Source: Cannabis sativa (taxonomy: Eukaryota > Streptophyta > Magnoliopsida > Rosales > Cannabaceae). Taken from it: DNA of 64,000 nucleotides. Below are positions 21,627 to 34,581 of this stretch, piece by piece; the stretch's first letter is position 1, and the number at the start of each line of letters is the position of its first letter. The translations under genes and the position numbers were made by a program. Location: NCBI RefSeq assembly GCF_029168945.1, contig NW_026870043.1, positions 9,492,501 to 9,556,500 of the forward strand, written 5' to 3'. The notes beneath the pieces are model-generated. The model saw nothing but the letters and a program-made list of their open reading frames with translations. It did no database searches and had not been told where the DNA came from.

Positions 21627-23497
21627 TGTTGGAATTATTTTACCAGGAACTAGATTTACTACCAAGTATGTTTCATAAACATCCTAATATGAATTTTTAA
21701 AATAATGAAATAAACACATATAAAGTTTAAGAAACCTTACATTGATTGCAGTAGAATATAATAACTCCTTCCGTTCAAATCTCTAGCCCTTGATTCCTTT
21801 CAGTAGCAGAGCATTATAACGATCTTAACCAGGATGTCTTTCTCTCCTTCTTGTTGATTGGATTCTTCATAGTCTTACACACTATGATTGAGATACCACT
21901 TGATGTGTGTGGGCACTCACTCTATCACTAAAGGTATGAAAATTTGAAGAAGAAAAGAGAGAAAAGGTGGTTCAGCTATGGTATAGGAAAGATGGCTCAA
22001 TTTTTCCTGAAGGCAAGAAATTTCATCATCTTTTAAGTGTGAGCCATCACTATCTATTTATAGGTAACCACTACGTTTAGGTTAGGAATTATTAGGCATT
22101 AAAATAATAGAAAAATAAATAGTAAAATCCAATCCATGCATAGTAGCCCGCCATGGGTTGGATAATGGGCCCCACTTAGAAATTTTGCCATTTTGTCATT
22201 TTCCCATCTTATTTTCTCAAAAATGCTAATTTTCTAATTTAACCACTTAAATGTCAATTCCAATTATTTAGTAATTAAAAATTAATTATTAAATAATATT
22301 GTCATTTAATATATTTATTAATTAGACTTAATAAAGTCTGTTAATTAGTAAATAACACCAAGGATCTCTTTTCTTCACATTTTAGCCCTTGCTTAGTGAA
22401 AATTCATAAACATGACATAGTCTAATTTTAGAATTATAATTGATTAACTAAAATCAATTAACTGAGTCTTACAAGCAGTATGGTCTCAACTAGTATGGGA
22501 ACCATGAGCCTATATAACCGACCTTCTAATAAGCAGATCTAGAATTTACCAAGTAAATCCACTAACTTATTAATTCCTCATTCCATCCACTCATAGAACT
22601 CGAAATTGCACTCTCAGACATATAGAACGCTCTATATTTTCCACGATATAGATAAGCTATTAATTATCCATTGTTATAATCCCAATAATCAATGATCATC
22701 TATAGTTGATCTACATTGCATAGGGATAAAATTACCGTTAAATCTTTCAATGTATTTTATCCTTAAAACACTTTACCACCTATAAATGATATTATAGTGA
22801 ACTAATATAGTCACTAAAATGAGTGCTATATCATTTATCTTTATTTAGCAAGCTCGAAGGAAATCATCCTTTCACTTCTATGTCGGATAGAAGCTATAAA
22901 TTCCATATTTATTATTAGAGCTCCCACTCAATTGCACTACCATGTTACCAAAATGTACGTATCACCCTGAACAAAAAGTAGGCTTAACTAACAAATCAAA
23001 GAATATGAATAACACTCTTGAGATCGAACCTAATCATGTCAGGATTAAGATCATTTGATCTAGGATCAATTAGGTGATATGGAATTGAATAGATATTACG
23101 GTAAATTTATCGTATCTAATCAAAGCTCAATATCGGTCCCTTCTAATGTATACTCCATACATCCGATACTGGTACACTTTGCAAATGCCTTGGAAAGGAC
23201 ATAACACTTATCCAAGGTGTCAGAATACCAATCGTTGATTATCGTGCCAGTCTAAATCCAGTGAACTGACAAATCATGGAATTAAACTTTTGAACATATA
23301 ACCATGATTATATTCCACTGTGTTGACAACACTATAATCATAAATAAATACATATGTTCTGGACTTAATATAATTTATAATATAATCATGAAATAAATCA
23401 TGTGAACCATGCAACATAGAATGCAATTTCTTATCTTTATTAATTAGTAAATCATATTATATTGAAATGGGTTTTATTTTGGGCACAAAACTAAAAA
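21627..23497 (-). repeat. Family X copia LTR (minus), 5' LTR
   Basis: Near-complete LTR, about 1.87 kb, with a primer binding site next to its 3' end (at 21625), so it is the 5' LTR of a minus-strand element whose leader lies to the left. A TATA box (CTATTTATAGG on the plus strand, about 22053) is intact. The outer end is degraded (CAAAACTAAAAACA instead of CAAAACCCAACA). Confidence 0.88.
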
Positions 23498-24530
23498 CAA
23501 GGTTCATGCTTAACCAAGAATTGTGTCGCGGTTCTACATCCAAATTTGGAGAATTCTTAGAGGCTACCATAATTGGTATCGGGTTTCATCACAACTGTTG
23601 GTGTGGTTCGTATCAATATCACTTTGTTGACCTCGAAGGACAACTTTACGGAGTACAGGCTCTACCCAAAGGATTTCATTCCCCAGCCTGTGAAGGAGAA
23701 GAAGAGGAAATCCAATGCTGGCTGGGCTGAGGGAGCTCATCACGAGAATGAACTCATTTAACTCAATCGTGAAGCTAAGTTAAAGGGAGGTGCGGGAGCC
23801 AAGCAGTATGCTCAGGAGCATCTTGAGCAGGAAGATGAGGTTGAGGAAGAGCCAGAGAGTCCTCTCAAAAGGAAGAAGAAACTTCTGACCGAGCACAGGC
23901 CTATTGAACATACGATTCAGATTAGGGAGCCTAGTTTACCTGCTCGGCTCTCCACTCCTATGGTAGGAAAGGGGAAAGTCGTCCTGGAGGAGCAAGAAGA
24001 CTCGTCAGATGATGATGCTCCATCAGGTCTTGCTCGGGCAGATGCTTCTGTTGATGTGCAAGATACTCCATCTTGCCTTTAACTTTCCTGATTATTAAGA
24101 CTTCACATTTCTCGTGATTTTTCCTAACCATGTTACTTTCATTTCATACAGACATGTCTCAGAAAATGCTCGAAGCTCTGAAGAAGAGAGTGGGAGGAAG
24201 CTCGGGCTTATCTCCTCCGACCAAGAAGTCCAGGGGCGGTGAGACAACCCCATCTAGAGAGAAGGTGTCAGCCGAGGCAGCTATTGATCTCTCCGAGGAG
24301 CCAACCGATACAACCCTTTTGCCCCAAAAATTACTTATGTCTAAAGACTCCCAAGGAGGGAGCTCAGATCTGAGCAGTCGAAGAGCGGATCTGAGCTGGT
24401 CAGAAGCGAATTTGAGCAGATCAGGGCCCCTGCCCCACCTCCAGTGCTGCATCCAGTGACTAAGAGAGGCAAAGATATGCCCACCCACTACATGACTCGG
24501 TCGGTCCCTGAGGTGAATGAGCAGCTGGCC
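23498..24530 (+). pseudogene. Unrecognised gag-like retroelement ORF remnant
   Basis: Broken plus-strand coding sequence. The first part (23573-24080) reads FTEYRLYPKDFIPQPVKEKK, then after a TAG an acidic/basic segment (QYAQEHLEQEDEVEEEPESP, LKRKKKLLTEHRPIEHTIQI). After an intron-like gap ending TTTCATACAG, a second part (24152-24459) reads MSQKMLEALKKRVGG, PPTKKSRGGETTPSREK. The composition and position upstream of a Ty3 RT/RNase H suggest gag or an extra ORF, but I recognise no domain. The first 290 bases recur at 27963-28254. Confidence 0.45.
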
Positions 24531-24551
24531 TGAGCCCTAACCTATAGGTCA

Positions 24552-25020
24552 TGTTCAAAGTTTTCATGGCCTTGCTAGTTTTTATAGGAGGTTTGAGAAG
24601 GATTTCAGCACAATCGCAGCACCGCTTATAGAAGTTATCAAAAAGAATGTTGCTTTTGAATGGGGTGAAGCACAAGATTAGGCATTTCAACTGCTTATAC
24701 ACAACCTTACTCATGCCCCAATACTCGATTTACCTTATTCTTCTAACACATTTGAAATTGAATGTGATGCTTCTGGTGTAGGTCTTGGCGCTGTTCTTAT
24801 GCAGGAAGGGAGACCCCTTGCATACTTTAGTGAAAAGCTAGGTGGGGCTGCACTTAATTACCCCACCTATGTTAAAGAGTTTTATGCCTTGGTGCGAGCT
24901 TTAGAAACATGGCAACACTATTTATGGCCCAAAGAATTTGTGATTCACACAGATCATGAATCCCTTAAACAGTTCAAGGGGCCACACATGCTCAATAGGA
25001 GACATGCACGATGGGTTGAG
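24552..25020 (+). pseudogene. Ty3 chromovirus RT/RNase H fragment
   Basis: Reads [18 protein letters not shown] at the RT-RNase H junction, then FEWGEAQD, an in-frame TAG, and the RNase H motifs [40 protein letters not shown] and [13 protein letters not shown], to RRHARWVE. The style ([10 protein letters not shown], [14 protein letters not shown]) is that of Reina/CRM/Galadriel-type chromoviruses, not Tekay. It is cut at 25020 by a family X LTR; RT core and integrase are missing. Confidence 0.88.
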
Positions 25021-25958
25021 TGTTGGGTTTTACGCCCTAAATAAAACTCCATTTCAATGTAATCTTTATCCTTTAAATATCAATAAAGAAACAGAAGTAT
25101 TTTCATCACCAATTTGCGTGTCATTTGGTTCATGTTATAATTTATTTGTTTATTTGATTTATAAATTCATCCAAATCCTTATTACATTTATATTCTTGTT
25201 TATTGTGTCGTCATCACAGTGGAAAGTAATCAAGATTGTGTGATTAAATATATATTCCTAGATTTATCAGTACACATGGTTTAACTGATATGAAAATCTA
25301 CAACATAGTTTACTTGCACCTTGGATAAGTGTTATGGTCTTTCCAGGGCATTGGTTAAAGTAAAGCTTGGGTTGGATGCATCGAGTATGCATCGAAAGGG
25401 ACCGATATTGAACCTTTATATAGATATGATAATTTACCGTAATATCTATTCAATTCAATATCACCTAGTTGATGCTAGATCACATGATCTTAATCCTGAC
25501 ATGGTTAGGTTTGATCTCAAGAGTATTATACATGTTTTTTGATTTGTTAGTTAAGCCTACTTTTTGGTCAGGGTGATACGTACATTTTGGGAACATGGTA
25601 TTAGTGCAATTGAGTGGGAGCGCTAAACATAGATATGGAATCTATAGCTTCTTTCTAGACATAGAACTGAAATGATGTTTTCCTTCGAACTTGGCTAAAT
25701 AGAGATAAAAGGTTGAGTACTCATTTCAGTGATTATGTTTAGTTCACTGAATATCGTTTATAGGTGGCTAAGCATTTTAAGGATAAAATACATTGAAAGG
25801 TGTAACGGGAAGTTAATCCCTATATAATGTAGATCATCTATAGAGGATCATTGATTATTGGGATTATAACAATGGATAACTAATAGCGTATCTATATCGT
25901 GGAACATATAGAGCGTTCTATATAACTAAGAGTGCAATTCCAAGTTCTATCAGTGGAT
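25021..25958 (+). repeat. Family X copia LTR (plus), 5' half
   Basis: Starts TGTTGGGTTTTACGCCC inside the Ty3 RNase H and runs to about 25958, where it breaks off within U3 (GTTCTATCAGTGGATAAG) and joins a minus-strand leader. The 3' half, including the TATA box, is missing. Confidence 0.85.
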
Positions 25959-26108
25959 AAGCACATACATTAACATCCTAAATTTGTTAAAACACATACA
26001 TTCATTATATAAGCACATAAACCATCATGAAACCATCCAAATCAACACAAACATCGTTTTAATTCATATTTCATGAAAGTAAATCATTACCATGGCTCTG
26101 ATACCAGT
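25959..26108 (-). other. Family X leader fragment with primer binding site
   Basis: Minus-strand leader nearly identical to 21500-21626, with the primer site ACTGGTATCAGAGCC at about 26094-26108. With the next LTR and the 290-bp flank beyond it, it forms a duplicate of 21500-23790. Confidence 0.8.
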
Positions 26109-27962
26109 TCTTGGAATTATTTTACAAGGATCTAGATTTACTAACAAGTATGTTTCATTAACATCCTAATATGAATTCTAAAATAATAAAATAAACACAT
26201 ATAAAGTTTAAGAAACCTTACATTGATTGCAGGGGAATATAATGACTCCTTCCGTTCAGATCTCTAGCCCTTGATTCATTTCTGTAGCAGAGCATTATCA
26301 AGATCTGAACTTGGATCTCTTTCTCTCCTTCTTGTTGATTGGATTCTTCACAGTCTTACACACTATGATTAAGATACCACTTGATGTGTGTGGGCACTCA
26401 CTCTATCACTCAAGGTATGAAAATTTGAAGAAAAAAAAAGAGAAAAGCTTGTTTGGCTATGGTATAGGAAAGATGGCCTAATTTTTCTTGAAGGCAAGAA
26501 ATTTCATCATCTTTTAAGTGTGAGCCATCACTATCTATTTATAGGCAACGACTAGGTTTAGGTTAGGAATAATTAGGCATTAAAATAATGGTAAAATCTA
26601 TGCATAGTAGCTGGCCATGGGTTGGATAATGGGCCCCACTTTGCAATTTTACCATTTTGTCATTTTCCCATCTTATTTTCTCAAAAACATTAATTTTCCA
26701 ATTTAACCACTTAAATGCCAATTCCAATTATTTAATAATTAAAAATTAATTATTAAATAATATTTTCATTTAATATATTTATTAATTAGACTTAATAAAG
26801 TCTCTTAATTAATAAATAAGACCTAGGAGCTCTTTTCTTCACATTTAAGCCCTTGCTTAGCGAAAATTCATAAACTAGACATAGTGTAATTTTAGAATTA
26901 TAAATTATTAACTAAAATCAATTAACTGATTCTTACAAGCAGAATGGTCTCAGCTAGTATGGGGACCGTGGGCCTATATAAACGAGCTTCCAATAAGCAG
27001 ATCTAGAATTTACCAAGTAAATCCACTAACTTATTAATTCCTCATTGTATCCACTCATAGAAGTCAAAATTGAAATCTCAGTCATATAGAACGTTCTATA
27101 TGTTCCACGATATAGATACGCTATTAATTATCCCTTGTGATAATCCCAATAATCATTGATCCTCTATAGATGATCTACATTGCGTAGGGATAAAATTACC
27201 GTTACACCCTTTCAATGTATTTTATCCTTACAACACTTGGCCACCTATAAATGATATTACAGTGAACTAATATAGTCACTAAAATGAGCGCTCTATCATT
27301 TGTCTCTATTTAGCAAGCTCGAAGGAAATCATTGTTTCACTTCTATGTCGGATAAAAGCTATAGATTCCATATCTATGATTAGCGCTCCCACTCAATTGC
27401 ACTACCATGTTCCCAAAATGTACATATCCCCGTGACCAAAAAGTAGGCTTAACTAACAAATTAAAGAACCTGAATAACACTCTTGAGATCGAACTTAATC
27501 ATGTCAAGATTAAGGTCATTTGATCTAGGATCAACTAGGTGATATTGAATTCAATAGAGATTACGGTAAATTTATCATGTCTAATCAAAGTTCAATATCA
27601 GTCCCTTCCAATGTATACTCCATACATCCGATAGTGGTAAACTTTGCCAATGCCCTGGAAAGGACATAACACTTATCCAAGGTGTCAGAATACCTATCAT
27701 TGATTATCATGACAGTCTAAATCCAGTGAACTGACAAATCAAGGAATTAAACTTTTTAACATGTAACCATGATTATATTCCATTGTGTTGACAACACTAT
27801 AATCATAAACAAATACATATGTTCTAGACTTAATAGAATTTATAATATAATCATGAAATAAATTATGCAAACCATGCAACATAGAATGAAATTTCTGATC
27901 TTTATTAATTAGTAAATCTTATTAATTTGAAATGGGTTTTATTTAGGGCACAAAACCCAACA
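26109..27962 (-). repeat. Family X copia LTR (minus), duplicate copy
   Basis: About 1.85 kb. The left terminus reads TCTTGG instead of TGTTGG. The right end CAAAACCCAACA is intact and is followed by CAAGGTTCATGCTTA, the same flank as at 23498. It therefore belongs to a duplicated block rather than to an independent insertion. Confidence 0.85.
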
Positions 27963-28254
27963 CAAGGTTCATGCTTAGCTAAGGATTGGGTCGCGGTTCC
28001 ACATCCAAATTTGGAGAATTCTTAGAGGCTGCCATAATTGGTATCGCGTTTCATCACAACTGTTGGTGTGGTTCGTATCAATATCACTTTATTGTCCTCG
28101 GAGGACAATTTTACAGAGTACAGGCTCTACCCAAACGATTTCATTCCCCAGCCTGTGAAGGAGAAGAAGAGGAAATCCAGTGCGTGTCGTGCTGAGGGAG
28201 CTCATCAGGAGAATGAACTCATTTAACTCAATCCTGAAGCTAAGTTGAAGGGAG
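27963..28254 (+). repeat. Duplicate of the gag-like remnant
   Basis: Closely matches 23498-23790 (CGCGGTTCCACATCCAAATT and on to GAAGCTAAGTTGAAGGGAG). Only the first 290 bases are present; a minus-strand family X LTR follows at 28255. Not a gene by itself. Confidence 0.85.
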
Positions 28255-30103
28255 TGTTGGAAATTATTTTACTAGGATCTTAGATCTACTCACAAGTATG
28301 TTGATTAACACCCTAAATATGAACTTCTAAAACAATTATGAAATAAACACATATAAAGTATTAGAAACCTTACATTGGGTGCAGCGGAATAATATGACTC
28401 CTTCCGTTCAGATATCTAGCCCTTGATTCCTTTCTGTAGCAGAGCATTATCAATATCTGAACCTGGATCTCTTTCTCTCCTTCTTTAGTGTTGAAACTCC
28501 TTCTTGTTGAAAGTCTTTCTTCACAATCTTCCTCACTATGATTGAGGTATCAATCGGTGTGTGTGGGCACTACTCTAATCACTAAGTATTTCGAAATCTT
28601 AAGGAAGAAGAGAGAGAGAGAGTGGGCGGCCAGGTATAGAGAGAGAAGGCTCAGGTTTTTCTCTGAAGGAAAAAGTAGAAAGTTTAGTGTAAATTTCCTG
28701 AAGCCTTCACTATCTATTTATAGCATTCCACTAGGATTAGGTTTGAATTATTTGGCATTAAAATAATAAAAATATCAGAGGTAAAACCCTACAAAAGTGG
28801 CCGGCCCTATACAGTATGGATTTGGGCCTCACTTTTTGCAATTTTGTACTTTTATCACTTTTGCATCTGATTTTCTCAAAAACGCCAATTTTCAAATTCA
28901 ACCATTTAAATGCCAATTCTAACTATTTAATAACTATAAATAATTATTAAATAATATTGTCATTTATCATATTTATTAATTGAACCATACAAAGTATCAT
29001 AATTAACAAATATGCCCCTAAAACTCTTTCTTTACAATTTCGCCCTTACTTAGTGAAAAATTCACAAATAGACATAGTCTAATTTGAGAATTATAATTGA
29101 TTAATCAAAACAAATTATATGAGTCTTACGAGCAATATTATCTCAACTAGTGGGGGACCAAGGATCTATATAACTGAGCTTCCAATAAGCAGATCAAGAA
29201 TTTATATCCTAAATTCACTGACTTATTAATTTTTCGTTGAATCCACGCATAGAACTTAGAATTGCACTCTCAGTATATAGAATGCTCTATATGTTCCACA
29301 ATATAGACACATCATTAGTTATCCATTGTTATAATCCTAATTTGATCAATGATCATCTATATAAATGATCTACACTGTAAAGGGATTAGATTACCGTTAC
29401 ACCCTACAATGTATTTAATCCTTAAAACACTTAACCCCGTATTAATGATATTTCAGCTTATGTGAAATGAGTACTCCACCATTTATTTTCGTTTGGTCAC
29501 GCTCGAAGGAGATCATCCTTTGCTTACTATTCGCCAGATAGAAGCTATAGATTCCATTTTTATGTTAGCGCTCCCTCTCAATTGCACTACCGTGTTCCCA
29601 AAATGTACGTATCACCCTCACCCAAAAGTAGGCTTAACTAACAAATCAAAGAGCACGAATAGCCTCTTAAGATTGAGCCTAATCATAACAGGATTAAGAT
29701 CATTTGATCTAGGATCAACTAGGCAATATTGACTTGAATAGATTTTACGGTAAGTATAATAAATCTAAGTCAAAGTTCAATATCGGTCCCTTCCAATGCA
29801 TACTCCATGCATCCAACCTGAGCTTTACTTTAACCAATGCTCTGGAAAGAACATAGCATTTCTCCAAATGCAAGTAAGCTCTGTTGTAGATTATCATATC
29901 AGTAAAACCTTGTGTCTGATAAATCTAGGAAACTTTATTCACATAGTCATGTTTACTTTCCAAAGTGTTGACAACACAATAAACAGGATCAAGTACGTGA
30001 AAAGGGTTTCAGATGAATTCATACATTATGTACATATAATCATGAAATAAATCATGTGAACCATGCAACATTAAATGTTATTTCTGATCTATAAAACCTA
30101 ACA
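28255..30103 (-). repeat. Family X copia LTR (minus), 3' LTR of the left arm
   Basis: 1849 bp. In its own direction it starts TGTTAGGTTTTATAGATCAG at 30103, preceded by a clear polypurine tract, so it is a 3' LTR. The TATA box is at 28714-28722 (plus strand CTATTTATA). The first part differs from other copies (TATGCCCTAAATAAAACTCA is missing), showing a small deletion near the start. Confidence 0.88.
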
Positions 30104-32287
30104 AACTCCCACTTGCACTAATATAAAACAAAAGGTGCATTTTAAATAATCTCAACACCTTGATATACAAATCAAGTGTAGTAGTAGTAAACTCCTCGTA
30201 ATAGGATCTAAAAGGTTGAATTAAACACAACCTTTTCTCCACCATTACTCTTCCTTAATCACAAAATCATTGATAATGTGAAATTCCTCTCTATATGTCT
30301 ACTCTTTTGGGATACTGGATTCTATACTTTTGGCAACTACTTTTGATTAATCAGGAAATAACACTAGTAGTTTAGGCAATTTGGAATGGTGCGAAAAATG
30401 TATAGAACTTTCCTTAGATTGAATAAGTACCTTTCCGGCAACTTTAACATTCAGTCCCTTTCTGGTAGACCTAGAAACTTCAGATAGGTTTTTACACTTC
30501 TCTAAAATCACTATTACACCCCCAGAGTAATCACCATCTTATCAGAAAGATTTTGTAGCACAAAGGCAAATTTCGAAATCTGATGTGGTGTAGTCTAAGA
30601 GTTTTTAAACACACCCTTATAGACTAACATATAGTTCCTCTTCTTAATCTTAAGATTTACTTGATTATCTTCCAATGTTCTTAATCTGATACCTACTCAT
30701 TACTCCCACTCAACAGCAGGTGTCTGGTCTAAGGCATACTAAAGCATATCTGAGACCTCTCACTGTTGATAAAAGAAATTCTTTGACGGCTTTATCTTTT
30801 CTGGAATAGTTGAGACTTTTCCTTAGTTGAATAAAATCTATGTCTAAGAAGTTGTGAAGCTTCTATAGATTGCCATTAGAAAGAAAATGCTTCAGCATCT
30901 TACTAAAGTAAGTTGCTTGCATTAGAGTAAGTAATTACCAGGTATACCATAAGCCATAGGTTAAGATAAACTCAAACCTATAATACTAAAAACAGGAAGT
31001 TTTATTAAGTCCATTGAATAGACTTATAAACGAAAATTTCCTTTTATGTCCTTGTAATAGAAAAATTTAGGTTATTCCATGTGAATGGATTATACCATAG
31101 TTCTATTGGCTTTTCTTCTTAGTTTCTTATCTTGACAATCCATTACTTGTTTAAAGTCACAATGGATTTTAATCACTAGTGTCTTCAAAGTCATAAGAAG
31201 GTGAGTTCCTAGAAACTCTCCCACTACGACAAGGTACCGTGAATTATGTCTAAGAAAACAAAATGGTATTGATCTTTGAACTGCATATCTACTAACTATT
31301 TCTCCACCCCTATCAGTTTGCAAGATCTTTAACCACTTACCTTAATGGTGTTACACAATTGCTAGAAATTAATGAACTTTTTCAAACATTTCAAATTTCT
31401 TTGCATAAGGTATAATCTAGAGTGATCGTTTTAAGAATACAACGAAAAACTCATATCCACCCCTGAATGTACATCCATCTGCCAATGAGATGAACTTACT
31501 TTCAGTGGATATAGGCATATTAACTCTTTGCAGAGATTGATCTTGTCAAAACCACTATGAACAAGATACAAAAGCCATAGATTAAAAAAAAAAGTGGTTG
31601 TGTCTTTTTGATGACTTAGGTTTAGTTACATCAAAGAGTTCTTAGAATAGTGCAAGTGGATTCTGGTCACAGAATACTAAACTCATATTCCATACTTTAA
31701 TATACAGTTTTGAATCCATTAATAGAAGATGGATATTAAGCACTTGTGAAAGTGTAACTGTATTGTATCCTGGAATTAGAAATATAAGAAAATTTATGTT
31801 TGGAATCTAAAATTAAAGTCAAAGACTTAAATTTATACTAAATATAATGAGTAATTCTTTCTTGGACCACCACTACTAATATAACTCTAAGTATGAATTG
31901 CCCATACAAGTAGCAGATTTCTAAGATTGAGGATTTTATATCATTTTGGGATAGAATTTTGGGAATATAATCAAAAGTGTCATTTATTTTCTGAAGAGAA
32001 AAATTAGAATGACATGAAATGATATATAGACCATTCATCCAATGATATGTTATTGAGCTAATTCGAAATTAATAAGCTAAGAGGAATTAGGATAATTTCG
32101 TTTATAAATAAGAATCCAACGATGCTTCGATTAACGAGAGTCAAAGTAATCTTATTTATACAATCTTCTTATTTCATATTGTAAAAATACTAGTCTAAGG
32201 TGTCATCAGTTGATGAACAGCTATATGTTGCATATACAATATTTATCTTTCGAGATCTAACACTATTATGTATGTCTAATGGTGAAA
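30104..32287 (-). pseudogene. Degraded TAR/Angela-like copia pol, left arm (3' part)
   Basis: Minus-strand mirror of 57170-59107. The polypurine tract TTAGTGCAAGTGGGAGTT is at 30104-30121. The best readable piece is the integrase motif TDRGGEIVSRYAVQRS at about 31320-31270, followed by a RSGRV-like piece near 31220. Stops and frameshifts are everywhere. This is the dead pol of a family X element, interrupted at 32288-32292 by Tekay element B. Confidence 0.75.
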
Positions 32288-32292
32288 ATCCA

Positions 32293-34340
32293 TGTAATAT
32301 CCCAGAAAATAAATAATATTTAAATGGACATATTTTATTAAATATGTAATTACTTGGAAAATGAAGTAGGATTATGATCTTACTTAGGTAAATTGTTGAG
32401 AAATTATTTAATGAAATACGTTATTTTGGGCCCGGTAATTGTGGAAATTTAGCTATGTGGTTAGCAATGTCACGACATTAAATGAAAGAATTATTTTGAG
32501 AATATCCCGGATTAAGTTAGAATTTTATTAGAATGTCGGATTGGGGAATTAGTAAAATTACCAAAATGCCCCTAGGGTTTCTTTTAAAAAAAAAAAAAAA
32601 ATTATTTACTTGTGAGAGGGGTAAAGTAGGAATTCAAGAAAATATTTTTTGACTTTTCTTTTCTTTTCTTTGCTGCTGCCTTTTGTTATAAAAAGGAAGG
32701 AAATCTTTTAAAAAAAAAAAAAATCAAAGCATTTTAAAAAGGAAGAAAAGCTTCCTTCCAAGGCAAGTAACCAAATTTTCTCAACCTTCTTCTCTTCTTC
32801 CTTCGAGCAAACTGAACCAGCCTCTAGAGGGATTGTTTTGCTTCAGCCAACATCAATTTTCAGAGCTAAACTCCATCTCCAAGTTAACCTTGCACCCTAG
32901 GTAAGTTCATCCTTTTAGTTTTGGTGTTTTCTTAGGTTTTCAAGCTAGGTTTTGTTACTTTTTTGAAAATTTTCAAAGCTGTAGGTTTAGTGAAGGTGTA
33001 GGTTTGTTATCCAAGTTAAATAAGGTCTGTTAATGCATGTTTGGATTGAATTCATGGCTGTTGGGATTGATTGGTGAGTGAGAAAGCTAAAAGAAACTTG
33101 ATTTCTTCACTTGAGTGTGTGATTTCAAGCTAGAGATTGAACCATTGTGTTTTGCAGCTTAGGTTATGTCATATGTATGTTAATAAACTGTTCTGGAAAG
33201 TTTGGATAGGTTTGGAGGGGTTTTGGTTCGATTTTGGTGAAAAGGAACTTTTGTTCCTGGTCTGCCAGAACCGGTCGACCGGATGGGTTCTGGTATACCA
33301 GAACCGGTCGACCGGTTGCCTGCAGGGGAGAATTTCTTCGGGTTTGTTTTATGTTCAGTTTTGACCCGGGGAGTTGTGTACTATCTGTTTTAAATTAAGT
33401 ATGGGATGCTTGACCTAAATTAGGGTTGTTGGGAGTTAGGTTACATTTGATTTCTAAATTAGGGTTTTAATCCGGAATATTATGTTAAGGTATTTATTGT
33501 GTTTCAATTGTCGTGACATAGGACCGGGATTGCCTAGCTTGTTTTTCCACCCAGGTCGGCCATATTCTTGACTTCTGAATTAAGGTAAGAAAAGTGGTAA
33601 GCACCGTATGTGGTTAAAAATCAATGAATGAATGGAGGTGATTTTGATTATTAACATGATGTTGATTAAAGCTTATTAAGCCTAGGTTATTACCTAGGGT
33701 TGGAAACGGTTATTACCGTTATGAGTAATTACTCATGAAACCGCGGTTAGGTTTCTTACTTATCGTTTGCGTTATCGGGCAACGATAGTGACATATTCAG
33801 CTCGTATGTAACGAGTGGTAAAAGTGGTACTTTATTAAGTACCAGGAATGTATGATGTTTAAGGAAATGCTTATTATTATCGAATAGTGAGTAAACATAA
33901 TGGCATGAGAATAAGTTGTTAATCATTTTCTTTCAATTATTGTTTTAGTCACTTTCTTGCTGAGTCTCTGTGACTCACTGGTGCTTTATGGTGCAGGTAA
34001 AGGAAAAGCTAAAGTCGAACAACCATGAGTTATGGTCACAGCAGCAATGTACATACCAGCTGCAGGCAGCCCAGTTTACAGGATGCTCTATTTTGATTGT
34101 ATTTTGGAAAATATAAAGTTTATGTTGTAAAATACTTTGAAACCAGTTTGTAAATATTTTGGAAACAGGGGGACCCCATAAATCATGTTACTTATCTTTT
34201 GTTAAATAGTTTAAAGGTTGAGTTTTAACTATCAAAATTTTTAATTACCCACACTTTTAGTATAATTACATCTTATATAATTATTGATATTTTAAATAAG
34301 TGCACACACACGTGGCGTCCCTGTTGGACAGGCCGTTACA
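32293..34340 (+). repeat. 5' LTR of element B
   Basis: 2048 bp, TGTAATATCCC...GGCCGTTACA. A TATA box lies at 32687-32694 (GTTATAAAAAGG), about 395 bp in. The transcribed part holds two ACCGGTCGACCGG palindromes (33271-33320). Poly-A runs at about 32585 and 32710 differ slightly in length from the 3' LTR. Confidence 0.94.
32687..32694 (+). promoter_or_regulatory. TATA box of element B 5' LTR
   Basis: TATAAAAA in TTTTGTTATAAAAAGGAAGG; the same sequence occurs in the 3' LTR at 39543-39550. It is the only good TATA match in the first 500 bases of the LTR. Confidence 0.65.
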
Positions 34341-34343
34341 ACA

Positions 34344-34356
34344 TGGTATCAGAGCG
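34344..34356 (+). other. Primer binding site of element B
   Basis: TGGTATCAGAGCG starts 3 bases after the LTR end, complementary to the 3' end of plant initiator Met-tRNA. About 225 bases of leader without a gene separate it from the gag ATG. Confidence 0.92.
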
Positions 34357-34581
34357 CCAAGGTTTTTAGATCCTGAAGACTGGTTTGATATGTACATTGG
34401 CTGCAAGGACCTGATCGACTCATGGTTTAGTAAGTTTTAAGTTAAAAGATAGTTTGCTAATTTTCTGATTACCTGATTACCTGAATTATGTCGATATCAG
34501 AATGTTGTGGGAAGGATTATAATATATGGAAATACTTATCAGTATTGTTATTACTTGGAATGTGATCGCAGGTGTATAGTT

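Noticed and set aside
24130..24459. Host gene with introns at 23500-24530
   Set aside because: It is duplicated together with LTR sequence and sits beside a Ty3 RNase H, so a retroelement origin is more likely than a host gene.
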